A program made the position numbers and the translations under genes. 39,119 nucleotides of DNA from Deltaproteobacteria bacterium (GTDB lineage Bacteria; Desulfobacterota; DSM-4660; Desulfatiglandales; HGW-15): NCBI GenBank assembly GCA_019310525.1, contig JAFDEE010000039.1, forward strand, positions 1 to 39,119, in the 5' to 3' direction. This document shows positions 7,289-15,934 of this stretch, one piece after another (position 1 is the stretch's first letter; each line of letters starts with the position of its first letter). Under the pieces are notes generated by a model, which did not search any database, had not been told where the DNA came from, and saw only the letters and a program-made list of their open reading frames with translations.

Positions 7289-8212
7289 ATGAATTTTCTC
7301 GTAGTTGGGGCCGGTGCTATGGGTTGTCTCTTTTCCGCGAGGCTCAAGGGAGCCGGGTATGAGGTGGCGCTGCTGGAAAAGGTTCCGGAACGGGCCCGTC
7401 GGATCAACGAGCAAGGGATCCGGGTGGAAGGGATCAGCGGCGAATACACGGCCCACGTCCAAGCCTTCATCGAAGTGCCCTCCTTTTCGCCCGATGTCGT
7501 CCTTATCTGCGTAAAGTCAACCGACACCCGCAAAGCGGCTGAAGGGGTAAGGGCCTGTGTCGGTCCCGAATCCCGGATTCTGACCCTTCAAAACGGCCTC
7601 GGGAACGTGGAGATCCTGGAGGAAATTTTCGGAAAGGACAGGGTTCTCGGGGGGGTTACGGCCGAGGGAGCGACGGTCCTGGCTCCCGGCCATATTCGCC
7701 ATGCTGGGCGCGGGGAAACCCTGATCGGACCCCGGAGTGGAGAAGGGAACCCGGTGGAGGAAATCGTTTCCGCTTTCAACCGCGCCGGCTTCAAGTCCCG
7801 CTCCATCGAAAACGTCCAGGACCTTATCTGGGGAAAGCTCATCATCAACGTGGGGATCAACGCCCTTACCGCCCTGACGGGCCTCAAAAACGGCCGGCTG
7901 GTCAAGTTTGAAGGCACCCTGGCCATTATGGAAAAAGCAGTGGAGGAGGCAGACGCCGTGGCCCGGGCCAAGGGAATTCACCTCCCTTACCCGGACCCCC
8001 TAGCCCGGGTAAAGGAGGTGTGCGAGGCCACGGCCGAAAATGTGGCCAGCATGCTGCAAGATATCCTGAATAAAAAAACCACGGAAATTGATTTCATCAA
8101 CGGGGCGATCGTGCGGGAAGGTGAGGCCCTGGGGATACCCACACCGGTTAATTTCACCCTGACGGCACTGGTCCGCACGATCCAGAAGAGTTACGATGAG
8201 CGGATATTTTAG
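7289..8212 (+). CDS. panE: 2-dehydropantoate 2-reductase
   Basis: NADPH-dependent reductase converting ketopantoate to pantoate, acting directly after PanB. 307 aa, ATG 7289 preceded by a strong GGGAGGAG site. The N-terminal Rossmann domain starts MNFLVVGAGAMGCLFSARL (GxGxxG). VLICVKSTDT and LTLQNGLGNVE follow as in the family. The catalytic Lys lies in DLIWGKLIINVGINALTALTG (about residue 180). The C-terminal helical domain carries TEIDFINGAIVREGEALGIP, with the Asn/Glu substrate residues. It converges on the minus-strand DUF342 gene only 23 nt away. Confidence 0.95.
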   Translation: MNFLVVGAGAMGCLFSARLKGAGYEVALLEKVPERARRINEQGIRVEGISGEYTAHVQAFIEVPSFSPDVVLICVKSTDTRKAAEGVRACVGPESRILTLQNGLGNVEILEEIFGKDRVLGGVTAEGATVLAPGHIRHAGRGETLIGPRSGEGNPVEEIVSAFNRAGFKSRSIENVQDLIWGKLIINVGINALTALTGLKNGRLVKFEGTLAIMEKAVEEADAVARAKGIHLPYPDPLARVKEVCEATAENVASMLQDILNKKTTEIDFINGAIVREGEALGIPTPVNFTLTALVRTIQKSYDERIF

Positions 8213-8235
8213 GGGTGCCCCTCTATTAAAACGAA

Positions 8236-10452
8236 TCAGATAGGCCGGGTGAGCCGGATTTTCCATTCAATTTTGTCCCCCACCCCCCGGGTCTTGACCT
8301 CCTTGATCAGTACATTTTCGTGTCGGTCAGGGAGGGTCAGGGAAGCGTTGATGCCCTTTACAGTGGTATCACGGAAAATACTCCCCGTGACCCGAACTTC
8401 CGGAACCCCTTTCTCTGCCTGGCGCCTGGCGTTCAGCTCCGCGATTTTATCCTGAATCCCCCTGATCTCCTCCTCAACTGGTACGGCCTTCTTTTCAAGG
8501 TCCGACTTCTCACCGGAGAGCCGGTCCTGCTCTTCAAACAGCCCCTCAAGATCCTTTTCCCTCCCCTCTATCCGTTCTTGAAGGGCCTTCATAGTGGCCT
8601 CAATCCGTAAGCGCTGCTCTTCGTCTCCGGCTGCCTCCGGTTCCTGCATCTTTTCCTGGAGTTGCTTCAAGGTCATTCTATCCCTGTCCTGTTCCTGGGC
8701 CAGGTTGCCGAGTTCTTCTTGGGCCTTGTCGGATTCCTTCTTGATCTTTTCAAGACGGAGCCTGATTTCCCGTATTTTCTCTTCCTTGGCCGCCAATTCC
8801 TCCCTTAAAGACTCGATCGCCTTTCGGATTCTCATGTCTTCGCCCACGATCAGGGTGCAGGGTTTGGTTTTCTCCGAACCGATCTGGCCGGCCCGGATTC
8901 CTTTCTTGGCTGAGATCATGGAAGAGAAAACCACGCCCTCAGGGATACTCAAAGAACCGCTCGTCTCAATCCGGGAGTCAATGATCTCCTTTTCGATCAC
9001 CACGTCACCCCCGGCCTCGATCTGAGCATCCCGAACGAATGTGGAACTCACCAGCCCTCCGGCCTTCATGCGGGTACCGATAATTCCCCCGGAAACCACC
9101 ACGTCCTCCTGGGATTCAATCTCGGCCCGTAGGATTTCTCCCGCGAAAATCTTGACCCCTTTGACCTGGAGACCGTTCTGTACCGATCCGGAAACCCGGA
9201 TATCCCCCTCGAATTCGATGTTCCCCCTCTTGATGTCCACGTCCCCGTCGATTTCCAGGAGAGGAAGGACGGAGATACATCCGTCCGCCTGGATGACCGG
9301 CCTCCCATCGACCTCCGCGATCACTTTGAGAGCTTCCCTGGAAAGGCTCACTCCCGGTCCCGCCCGGAAAGGAGGACTTTCAGGCATCGGTGGGGGAATA
9401 GGATTTCCAAAAACATCCATCCCCACCTCCCCCTCCTCCGGGAAGTATTCAGCCAGGACATCTCCACGTTTTACCCGGGAAAAATCGGGGCGCCCCTCCG
9501 AACCCTTTGTGTCGTCCCCGGGCTGGGGTCGGTCGAAGTAAAATCTTATTCCTCGCTCTCCCGCTTCCTCCGGGGGAGTGCCTTGAGCGACCAGGAGGTG
9601 TTTCCCCTCCCCGAACTGGCTCTCCAGGTATCTCTGGATAAGAAAATCCTCGATAATCCCATGAACGATCCCGTGGGACCGGAGAAAGGCCTTGACATCG
9701 GCGAGGGTCACAGGTATCGGAGGAAGCCCTTCATCCTCCCGGGGTACAAGAAGCGCGGTCAGCCTGTCTTCGGAGACCTCCAGTCGGAAGGGTGGGCCCT
9801 CTCTGGATACCCGGGGTGGTGCAACCGCCTCCGACTCTCCCTCCGCTTGTTCCTGGTGAAGGGCCTCCTGTCGCCTGAGGATTGAATCTCGTTGTTGCGG
9901 GGTCATTGTACCGGATCGAACCAGAAGTTCACCAATGGAGACCACAACCTTTTTTTTCTTGAAGATCCTTTTTTGCTGTTCCAGGGCATGATTCACGTCA
10001 TCCTGGGTGGCGAACTGGTTCTCCACCGCGAGGCGGCCGAATCTCAAGTCCGCCTGCCTGGTCTGGATCAAGGACTGAACAGAGAGGAGAAAATTCAACT
10101 GGTTTTCATTAATCACCCCGCGATGGAGGAGAAGCTGGCCCAGGGGCACGGATTGCCCCTCCTTCACCATCTTTGCCTGCTCAAGGACCACTTCCATCAC
10201 CTGTTCCCTGGAGGCGAACATATATTTAACCGTCAGCTTTCCGATCAGGAGGGTACCGTCATTACAATCGATCCCCTGGGCCTCGGCCGGCTCGCAGGGA
10301 TGTTCTTTCTCATCCGCACCCTTCACCGGGGCCAGGGGGAAGACCGCCCCGCATTGCTTACAGGGAAGGTCCCTGCCCAAAAGGGCCTTGGGGACCCTGT
10401 AAGAAAAGTTGCAAACAGGGCAATATACGATCTGATGCTCTTTTTCGGTCAT
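8236..10452 (-). CDS. FapA-like DUF342 protein with zinc-ribbon and MshEN-like N-terminal domains
   Basis: Large cytoplasmic protein, 738 aa. Residues 9-36 form a zinc ribbon (C11-x2-C14 and C31-x2-C34). Residues 65-200 contain two MshEN/GspE-N-like modules (IGKLTVKYMFASREQVMEV...PLGQLLLHRGVI and FGRLAVENQFATQDDV...SIGELLVRSGTM), a fold that in other proteins can bind cyclic di-GMP. Residues 220-540 are the DUF342/FapA region: an N-terminal alpha/beta part, then a right-handed beta-helix rich in VSGSVQNG, VKIFAGEILRAEIESQ and VVVSGGIIGTRMKAGG. Residues 550-680 are a long coiled coil. FapA proteins (such as Vibrio YvvD/FapA) regulate kinases or flagellar and membrane functions. The gene stands alone with its own promoter (10504-10532). 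Confidence 0.88.
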   Translation of the reverse strand: MTEKEHQIVYCPVCNFSYRVPKALLGRDLPCKQCGAVFPLAPVKGADEKEHPCEPAEAQGIDCNDGTLLIGKLTVKYMFASREQVMEVVLEQAKMVKEGQSVPLGQLLLHRGVINENQLNFLLSVQSLIQTRQADLRFGRLAVENQFATQDDVNHALEQQKRIFKKKKVVVSIGELLVRSGTMTPQQRDSILRRQEALHQEQAEGESEAVAPPRVSREGPPFRLEVSEDRLTALLVPREDEGLPPIPVTLADVKAFLRSHGIVHGIIEDFLIQRYLESQFGEGKHLLVAQGTPPEEAGERGIRFYFDRPQPGDDTKGSEGRPDFSRVKRGDVLAEYFPEEGEVGMDVFGNPIPPPMPESPPFRAGPGVSLSREALKVIAEVDGRPVIQADGCISVLPLLEIDGDVDIKRGNIEFEGDIRVSGSVQNGLQVKGVKIFAGEILRAEIESQEDVVVSGGIIGTRMKAGGLVSSTFVRDAQIEAGGDVVIEKEIIDSRIETSGSLSIPEGVVFSSMISAKKGIRAGQIGSEKTKPCTLIVGEDMRIRKAIESLREELAAKEEKIREIRLRLEKIKKESDKAQEELGNLAQEQDRDRMTLKQLQEKMQEPEAAGDEEQRLRIEATMKALQERIEGREKDLEGLFEEQDRLSGEKSDLEKKAVPVEEEIRGIQDKIAELNARRQAEKGVPEVRVTGSIFRDTTVKGINASLTLPDRHENVLIKEVKTRGVGDKIEWKIRLTRPI

Positions 10453-10503
10453 TCAACCCTCACTTTTGAAGGGCACAACAAAGAACTAAAAATTTGTGAA
10501 GGT

Positions 10504-10532
10504 ACTATAAAACAAAATCATCCTTTTGTAAA
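10504..10532 (-). promoter_or_regulatory. Sigma70-type promoter of the DUF342 gene
   Basis: Read on the minus strand: TTTACA (plus 10527-10532), a 17-nt spacer, then TATAGT (plus 10504-10509). Both boxes match the consensus at five of six positions and the spacing is ideal. It lies about 50 nt before the ATG at 10452. The AT-rich gap 10453-10668 also must hold the promoter of nfnA; a TTGACA at 10599-10604 is present, without a clear -10 partner. Confidence 0.6.
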
Positions 10533-10668
10533 GTATATTATTTTGGTCAAAGTTGGGGATTATACTCCTGGAAAAGGACTTTTGATGCTCATTTTGTTTT
10601 GACATCATAAGGCCTATATGGTAGGCGATATACGCTTGGGAGAAAACTTATCAGGCCGGAGGTTGGCG

Positions 10669-11505
10669 ATGTTTGAAATTCTTAAGAGACAGGAAATGGC
10701 GGATGGGACGGTGGTCATGAACGAGATCAGCGCGCCCCTGATCGCCCAAAAGGCCAAACCGGGGCAGTTTGTCATCCTGAAGGCCAACGAAACGGGAGAG
10801 CGGATACCCCTTACCATGGCGGATACGGATCCCAAGAAGGGGACCATCACGATCATTTACCAGGTGGTGGGCAAGTCGACCGCTCTTTTCAAGACCCTTC
10901 AAGCCGGGGACAAGTTTCAAGATGTGATCGGCCCTTTAGGCAGACCCACGGACCTGGAGAAGGTGGGCACTGTGGTTTGCGTGGGGGGAGGAACGGGAAT
11001 CGCTGTTCTCCATCCCATCACCCGAGGACTCAAGGAAATCGGAAATCACGTGATCGCCATCATCGGGGCCAGGAGCAAAGACCTCCTCATTCTGGAAGAC
11101 AAGATGAAGGCTGCCTCCCATGAACTTCATGTATGCACGGACGATGGTTCTTACGGGCACCATGGATTTGTAACCGAGGTCCTGAAGGAGGTGCTCGAAA
11201 AGGACAAGGTGGGCCTGGTGGTCGGCATCGGGCCTGTGCCTATGATGAAATTCGTTTCCAAGATGACGGCCGAATACAAGGTCAAGACCCTTGTCAGCTT
11301 GAATGCCATCATGGTGGATGGAACGGGAATGTGCGGCTGCTGCAGGGTCAGTATCGGGGGAAAGACGAAATTCGCTTGCGTGGACGGCCCCGAGTTTGAC
11401 GGACATCAAGTAGACTTCGAAGAGTTGGCCCAGCGCCTCGAAGCTTATAAGGATGAAGAACGACAGGCCTACGAGAGATTCATGGCCGAATGCCGGGCCG
11501 ATTAG
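10669..11505 (+). CDS. nfnA: NADH-dependent ferredoxin:NADP+ oxidoreductase small subunit / sulfide dehydrogenase beta subunit
   Basis: FAD- and NAD(H)-binding subunit of the electron-bifurcating transhydrogenase NfnAB (also described as sulfide dehydrogenase SudBA). 278 aa from ATG 10669, with GGAGG six nt before it. The frame extends to 10618 without a better start. The FAD domain (1-95) includes RIPLTMADTD. The NAD domain begins VGTVVCVGGGTGIAVLHPI. The C-terminal [2Fe-2S] site has the family's Asp plus Cys pattern: D217, C222, C225 (with C224) and C237 in VDGTGMCGCC and KFACVDGP. It is followed by the large subunit gene 178 nt downstream. The complex couples NADH, NADPH and reduced ferredoxin pools, as expected in an anaerobe. 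Confidence 0.93.
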   Translation: MFEILKRQEMADGTVVMNEISAPLIAQKAKPGQFVILKANETGERIPLTMADTDPKKGTITIIYQVVGKSTALFKTLQAGDKFQDVIGPLGRPTDLEKVGTVVCVGGGTGIAVLHPITRGLKEIGNHVIAIIGARSKDLLILEDKMKAASHELHVCTDDGSYGHHGFVTEVLKEVLEKDKVGLVVGIGPVPMMKFVSKMTAEYKVKTLVSLNAIMVDGTGMCGCCRVSIGGKTKFACVDGPEFDGHQVDFEELAQRLEAYKDEERQAYERFMAECRAD

Positions 11506-11683
11506 ACGGTTGTTTTTCCATTGCACCCCCGGCCCCAAACCTTCGACAGGTACCGCCTGCCGGTAGATTTCAAGATTGAGTATGATTTCCCCCCTGGAAT
11601 CGGGGACCCCGGAGGGGTGAAGGAAAGACGCTCGAGTGCATGGTCGATAGGGTGGAGGAAATCCAGGCCAAGGGAGGAGAAAG

Positions 11684-13096
11684 ATGCCAGAGAAAGCGCA
11701 AAAAAAGGAAAAAATCCCCCGGCAACCCATGCCGGAACAAGAACCCGAGGTAAGACGCAGGAATTTCAAGGAAGTTCCCCTCGGGTATACCCCGGAATTG
11801 GCGATGAAAGAGGCCGAAAGGTGCCTGCAATGCAAGAAACCCAGTTGTATGGAAGGATGTCCCGTGTCGGTGAACATTCCCGAGTTCATCAAGTTCATAA
11901 AGGAAGGGGATTTCACCAAGGCTATTCGAAAAATATGGGAACGAAACGCCCTTCCTGCGGTGTGCGGCAGGGTCTGCCCCCAGGAAATCCAGTGTGAAGG
12001 CAAATGCATCCTCGGGAAGAAAGGGGAACCTGTTGCCATCGGAAACCTGGAACGCTTTGTGGCCGACTGGGAAAGGGTCAACGGCAAGGGAGAGCTGCCC
12101 CCCAAGGCCTCCCCCACCGGGAAAAAAGTGGCCGTGGTGGGTTCCGGTCCTGCGGGGCTTACGGTTGCGGGTGACTTGATCCTCAAGGGTCATGAAGTAA
12201 CCATATTCGAAGCCTTCCACAAACCAGGAGGAGTCTTGACTTACGGCATCCCCGAATTCAGGCTCCCCAAGGAGATTGTTTTCTCAGAGGTCCATTTTCT
12301 TGAAAGGCTGGGATGCCGGGTGGAATGTAACGTGGTGGTCGGCCGGACCATCACCCTGGATGAAATCTTCGCCCAAGGGTTCGACGCGATCTTTGTGGCC
12401 GTTGGTGCGGGGCTGCCGAGCTTCCTGAACATCCCTGGCGAAAATCTGATCGGTATTTACTCGGCCAACGAATATCTCACCCGGTCCAATCTCATGAAGG
12501 CATATCTCTTTCCTGAATATGACACGCCCATCGCCCATGGAAAAAACGTGGTGGTCATCGGGGCGGGAAACGTGGCCATGGATTCCGCAAGGACCGCAAT
12601 GCGGCTTGGCGCGGAAAAGGTGCGCATCGTATACCGGCGATCCAGGGCCGAGATGCCTGCCCGGGCCGCGGAAATACACCACGCTGAAGAAGAAGGGATC
12701 GAGTTCTTCCTCCTCACCGCCCCCACGCGGTTCATAGGGGATGAAAAGGGGAGGGTGACAGGGATGGAATGCCTCAAGATGGAACTCGGGGAACCGGACG
12801 ATTCAGGCCGCCGTCGACCGGTGCCTGTGGAAGGCTCGGAGTTCGTCCTGGACTGCGACCTGGCCGTGATCTCCGTCGGGGCCGGGGCAAATCCTCTCTT
12901 GACCCAGTCCACTCCGGATTTGAAACTAAACAAATGGGGATATATCCTGGCTGACCCCAAGACCGGAAAAACGACCAAAAAGGCTGTCTGGGCGGGCGGC
13001 GATATTGTGACGGGTCAGGCAACGGTCATCCTGGCCGCCGGGGCAGGGAGAATCGCCTCTGATTCCATTCACGATTATCTGACTTGGGGCTGGTAA
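11684..13096 (+). CDS. nfnB: NADH-dependent ferredoxin:NADP+ oxidoreductase large subunit (GltD-like)
   Basis: 470-aa flavoprotein subunit with two [4Fe-4S] clusters, homologous to the glutamate synthase small subunit. Cluster cysteines are at C47, C50, C55, C59, C94, C98, C104 and C108 (CLQCKKPSCMEGCP and CGRVCPQEIQCEGKC). The FAD Rossmann motif is VAVVGSGPAGLTVAGDL. The NADPH motif is VVVIGAGNVAMDSARTAMRLGA. The C-terminal FAD contact is VWAGGDIVTGQATVILAAGAGR. ATG 11684 has a strong GGAGGAG site. The pairing with the upstream 2Fe-2S subunit marks it as NfnB/SudA, not a true glutamate synthase subunit: no gltB large subunit is adjacent. Confidence 0.93.
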   Translation: MPEKAQKKEKIPRQPMPEQEPEVRRRNFKEVPLGYTPELAMKEAERCLQCKKPSCMEGCPVSVNIPEFIKFIKEGDFTKAIRKIWERNALPAVCGRVCPQEIQCEGKCILGKKGEPVAIGNLERFVADWERVNGKGELPPKASPTGKKVAVVGSGPAGLTVAGDLILKGHEVTIFEAFHKPGGVLTYGIPEFRLPKEIVFSEVHFLERLGCRVECNVVVGRTITLDEIFAQGFDAIFVAVGAGLPSFLNIPGENLIGIYSANEYLTRSNLMKAYLFPEYDTPIAHGKNVVVIGAGNVAMDSARTAMRLGAEKVRIVYRRSRAEMPARAAEIHHAEEEGIEFFLLTAPTRFIGDEKGRVTGMECLKMELGEPDDSGRRRPVPVEGSEFVLDCDLAVISVGAGANPLLTQSTPDLKLNKWGYILADPKTGKTTKKAVWAGGDIVTGQATVILAAGAGRIASDSIHDYLTWGW

Positions 13097-13110
13097 TCAA
13101 AATTCCCTGA

Positions 13111-13160
13111 CAGGCTGTTGAAAAACGTAGCGAGCGCAGTAGTTGTTTTTCAACAGCCTG
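13111..13160. repeat. Inverted-repeat hairpin CAGGCTGTTGAAAAAC
   Basis: Perfect 16-nt arms, CAGGCTGTTGAAAAAC (13111-13126) and GTTTTTCAACAGCCTG (13145-13160), flank an 18-nt loop. It lies 14 nt after the nfnB stop and past the end of the minus-strand orn gene. The T-run in the right arm allows a terminator role for nfnAB, but the perfect symmetry also suits a dispersed palindromic (REP-like) element. Confidence 0.8.
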
Positions 13161-13300
13161 CTAAAAGGGGGGCAGGATTCTTTTGTGAGCCCTTTTTAAT
13201 CACCGGAACAAACTTCTTTGCACTATCCGAAACGGTCCCCCCGCCTCTATTTCCCCCCGGCAACAACCGATCCGAGACCTTTGAAAAACGTTCAATTTTG

Positions 13301-13375
13301 TTCAAGGTCAAGGAAGGCGAAAATTTCAACCGCAGGAATACATTTAGTATTTTGAGGATTGAAATTTGAGCCTGA
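13301..13375. repeat. Intergenic repeat, copy A
   Basis: This stretch shares an ordered series of blocks with 14303-14392: TTCAAGGTCAAG at the left end, then GAAAA, AGGAATA, TAG(AG)TATTT, AGGA, AAAT and GCCTGA at the right end. Copy A contains an inverted repeat, AAATTTCAA ... TTGAAATTT, that would form a hairpin with the AGGAATAC region in the loop. It lies in the 300-nt gap between nfnB and orn, which otherwise holds only the hairpin at 13111-13160. Confidence 0.6.
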
Positions 13376-13396
13376 CGCCGCAATTGCTCCGATCCC

Positions 13397-13978
13397 TTAC
13401 GTGGGATCAATGGTTCCGTATTTTTCGGTGTCCCGGAGAGATGAGAGAGAGACAAAGACTTTTTCCCGGTAATACGCCAACTCCTTGATGGATTCGAGGA
13501 TGTCACTCATGGCAAGGTGGGCTTTATTCTTCTTGTAGGGAGGAAGGGTGGGATACCACCGAGAAACAAGTTCCTTGATGGAACTGACATCGATGTTTCG
13601 GTAATGGAGGAAAGACTCCAACTTGGGCATATGGCGAATCAAGAACCTGCGGTCCTGCCATACCGAATTCCCGCAAAGGGGGGACTCCCCTGTCTTGCAA
13701 TGAGATGAGAGAAACTTGAGCGTTTCCTCCTCAGCCTGTTCACAGGTGAAGGAGGAGGCTCGTACCCGGTCCAGAAGCCCGGATTCTTCGTGCTGGGTTT
13801 TGCTCCAGGGGTCCATGCCGCCGAGGGAAGCCTCCGGGTAGTGAATGGCGATATTCGGCCCACGGGCCAGGATGTGGAGGTCGCCGTCGGTCACCAATGA
13901 AGCGATTTCAAGGATGACTTGTTTTTCAGGGTCCAGGCCGCTCATCTCCAGATCGATCCAAATCAAAGGCCTGCTCAT
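13397..13978 (-). CDS. orn: Oligoribonuclease
   Basis: DEDDh 3'-5' exoribonuclease that degrades two- to five-nucleotide RNAs, including pGpG from cyclic di-GMP turnover. 193 aa, slightly longer than the usual 180. All five active-site residues are visible: D9 and E11 (WIDLEMSGLDP), D109 (CGNSVWQDRRFL), H154 and D159 (KAHLAMSDILESI). ATG 13978 follows a GGAGGGGAAAG-like site on the minus strand. It stands alone between converging nfnB and diverging purB, and is flanked by the two intergenic repeat copies. Confidence 0.95.
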   Translation of the reverse strand: MSRPLIWIDLEMSGLDPEKQVILEIASLVTDGDLHILARGPNIAIHYPEASLGGMDPWSKTQHEESGLLDRVRASSFTCEQAEEETLKFLSSHCKTGESPLCGNSVWQDRRFLIRHMPKLESFLHYRNIDVSSIKELVSRWYPTLPPYKKNKAHLAMSDILESIKELAYYREKVFVSLSSLRDTEKYGTIDPT

Positions 13979-14302
13979 TCTTTCCCCTCCAGGCTCATGT
14001 ACGGCAACATGCTGATTTCAGTGACTATAGGAGAAAACCACCCCACTGTCAAAGCAAATCAGGCCCACCACCTCCGGGTAGAAACCGCAAAAACAAAGCG
14101 GCGACCGGGGGAATCGCCCTTACACCCATTGACACCGAGGAGCCCCGACTCTTTTCCGGCAACTACCATGGGGGCCCGAGGGCCGGGACCTAAATCGCGT
14201 TGATTTTTAAACAGGATTTGGTAAAGTACTTGATCTAATCGAGAGATGGCGGTAAATCCGGGGGATCTCGGGTTAGCGCCCATTCATAATCAGGCTGTTT
14301 TA

Positions 14303-14392
14303 TTCAAGGTCAAGCCTCCGGCCTAAGGGAGGGTGAAAACCTTAATCCTAGGAATATGCTAGAGTATTTCAAGGACAAAAATATGCGCCTGA
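14303..14392. repeat. Intergenic repeat, copy B
   Basis: Diverged partner of 13301-13375, in the same orientation. It has an extra insertion that forms a small hairpin (CCTCC ... GGAGG, about 14315-14333). It is preceded by CAGGCTGTT (14291-14299), the same start as the hairpin element at 13111. The remaining part of the 485-nt gap 13979-14463 between orn and purB shows no gene. A loose promoter-like pair (TTGATT 14200, TAAAGT 14222) is present but unconvincing. Confidence 0.55.
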
Positions 14393-14463
14393 TCCAAAAA
14401 CTGAGGGGAAGGGGCCATTTATGGATGGGCGCGGATTAATCTCCAAAGAAAAACGGTGCAGGC

Positions 14464-15756
14464 ATGATCAAACGTTATACACGCCCTGAGATGGGCCGCA
14501 TATGGGGGGATGAAAACCGGTTCGCAAAATGGCTCGAAGTGGAAATTGCGACTTGCGAGGCCATGGCCGAGCAAGGCCTGATTCCCAGGGAATCCCTCGA
14601 AAATATCAAGAACCGGGCCAGCTTCTCGGTTGAGCGGATACTGGAAATCGAAGAGGAAACCAAGCACGATGTAATCGCCTTCCTGACTAACCTGGAAGAA
14701 TCCATCGGCCCGGATTCCCGTTTCATCCACTTGGGTCTGACCTCTTCCGACGTACTGGACACCAGTTTCGCCTTACTCCTCAAGGAGGCCATGCAGCTGA
14801 TCCTGAGGGATCTTGAGGAATTCATGACCGTGGTCCGCGAAAGGGCCCTTGAGCACAAGTACACCGTTATGATCGGTCGGTCCCATGGTATTCATGCCGA
14901 ACCCATCACCTTCGGCCTGAAGCTCGCCAACTGGTACACGGAGTTGAAACGGGACAAGAAAAGGCTGGAGGAGGCCCTGGAAGTCATCGCTTACGGCAAG
15001 ATATCCGGCGCGGTGGGAACCTTTGCCAACGTCTCTCCCGAAATCGAGGCCAGAGTATGCCTAAAGCTGGGCCTGAAACCCGCCGAAGTATCCACCCAAA
15101 TCCTCCAGCGCGACCGCCATGCCCAGTACTTTGCGGCCTTGGCCATCCTTGCGGGGACCATGGAACGAATAGCCGTAGAAATCCGTCATCTTCAACGCAC
15201 CGAGGTCCTGGAGGCCGAAGAGCCCTTTGGAAAAGGACAGAAGGGTTCCTCAGCCATGCCCCACAAAAAAAACCCCATAGGATCGGAGAATATCTCTGGT
15301 CTCGCCCGGCTGGTCCGATCCAATTCCCTGGCCGCCATGGAAAATATCGCCCTCTGGCATGAACGAGATATCAGTCATTCTTCCGTTGAAAGGGTGATTG
15401 GCCCTGACAGCACCATCCTTGTGGATTTCATGCTCACCCGTCTTACCGGCATCGTCCGAAACCTAGTGGTTCATCCTGAAAAGATGCAGGAAAATCTCCA
15501 GATGTTGAAAGGTCTCATCTTTTCCCAGCAACTCCTGATGAAACTTGCCGCATTGGGCCTCAAACGGCAGGAGGCCTATGAACTGATCCAGAAAAATGCC
15601 CTGCAGGTATGGGAAACCGGCCGGGATTTCAAATCCCTGCTTCTGGAAGATGCTGAAATCACGAAGCACCTTTCCAAAGAGGATATCGAAGAGGTTTTCA
15701 GCATCGATTACCATCTCAAGCACGTGGACGACATCTTTAAACGGGTCTTTGGTTGA
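14464..15756 (+). CDS. purB: Adenylosuccinate lyase
   Basis: Fumarase/aspartase-superfamily enzyme of purine synthesis. It cleaves SAICAR to AICAR and adenylosuccinate to AMP, releasing fumarate, and acts as a cytoplasmic homotetramer. 430 aa, typical of the short bacterial form. Key segments: RYTRPEMGRIWGDENRFAKW at the N terminus, IHLGLTSSDVLDT, GRSHGIHAEPITFGLK (catalytic His region), and the superfamily signature GSSAMPHKKNPIGSEN with the catalytic Ser. ATG 14464 is the first codon matching the family N terminus. No other purine gene is nearby. Confidence 0.96.
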   Translation: MIKRYTRPEMGRIWGDENRFAKWLEVEIATCEAMAEQGLIPRESLENIKNRASFSVERILEIEEETKHDVIAFLTNLEESIGPDSRFIHLGLTSSDVLDTSFALLLKEAMQLILRDLEEFMTVVRERALEHKYTVMIGRSHGIHAEPITFGLKLANWYTELKRDKKRLEEALEVIAYGKISGAVGTFANVSPEIEARVCLKLGLKPAEVSTQILQRDRHAQYFAALAILAGTMERIAVEIRHLQRTEVLEAEEPFGKGQKGSSAMPHKKNPIGSENISGLARLVRSNSLAAMENIALWHERDISHSSVERVIGPDSTILVDFMLTRLTGIVRNLVVHPEKMQENLQMLKGLIFSQQLLMKLAALGLKRQEAYELIQKNALQVWETGRDFKSLLLEDAEITKHLSKEDIEEVFSIDYHLKHVDDIFKRVFG

Positions 15757-15934
15757 CCACCCGGTTCCTTTCAAGAAATTTGGGGCCATGGGTGGTTGCC
15801 GAAGTTTCCGAGTACTTTCCGGGAACCGAGATCAACCGTCCCCATTCCAGAGGGACGATGTATGTTGAAAAATCTGCGGTCAAAAGGAGTATGGCCCCAA
15901 GTAAGCGGCCGCCCACGACCATTACCACAACCAC

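Noticed and set aside
8211-8222. AGGGGTGCCCCT palindrome between panE and the DUF342 gene
   Set aside because: Too short for a stable hairpin (loop of two) and without a T run on either strand.
10936-12186. 416-codon minus-strand frame
   Set aside because: Shadow of nfnA and nfnB, both of which have complete cofactor motifs on the plus strand.
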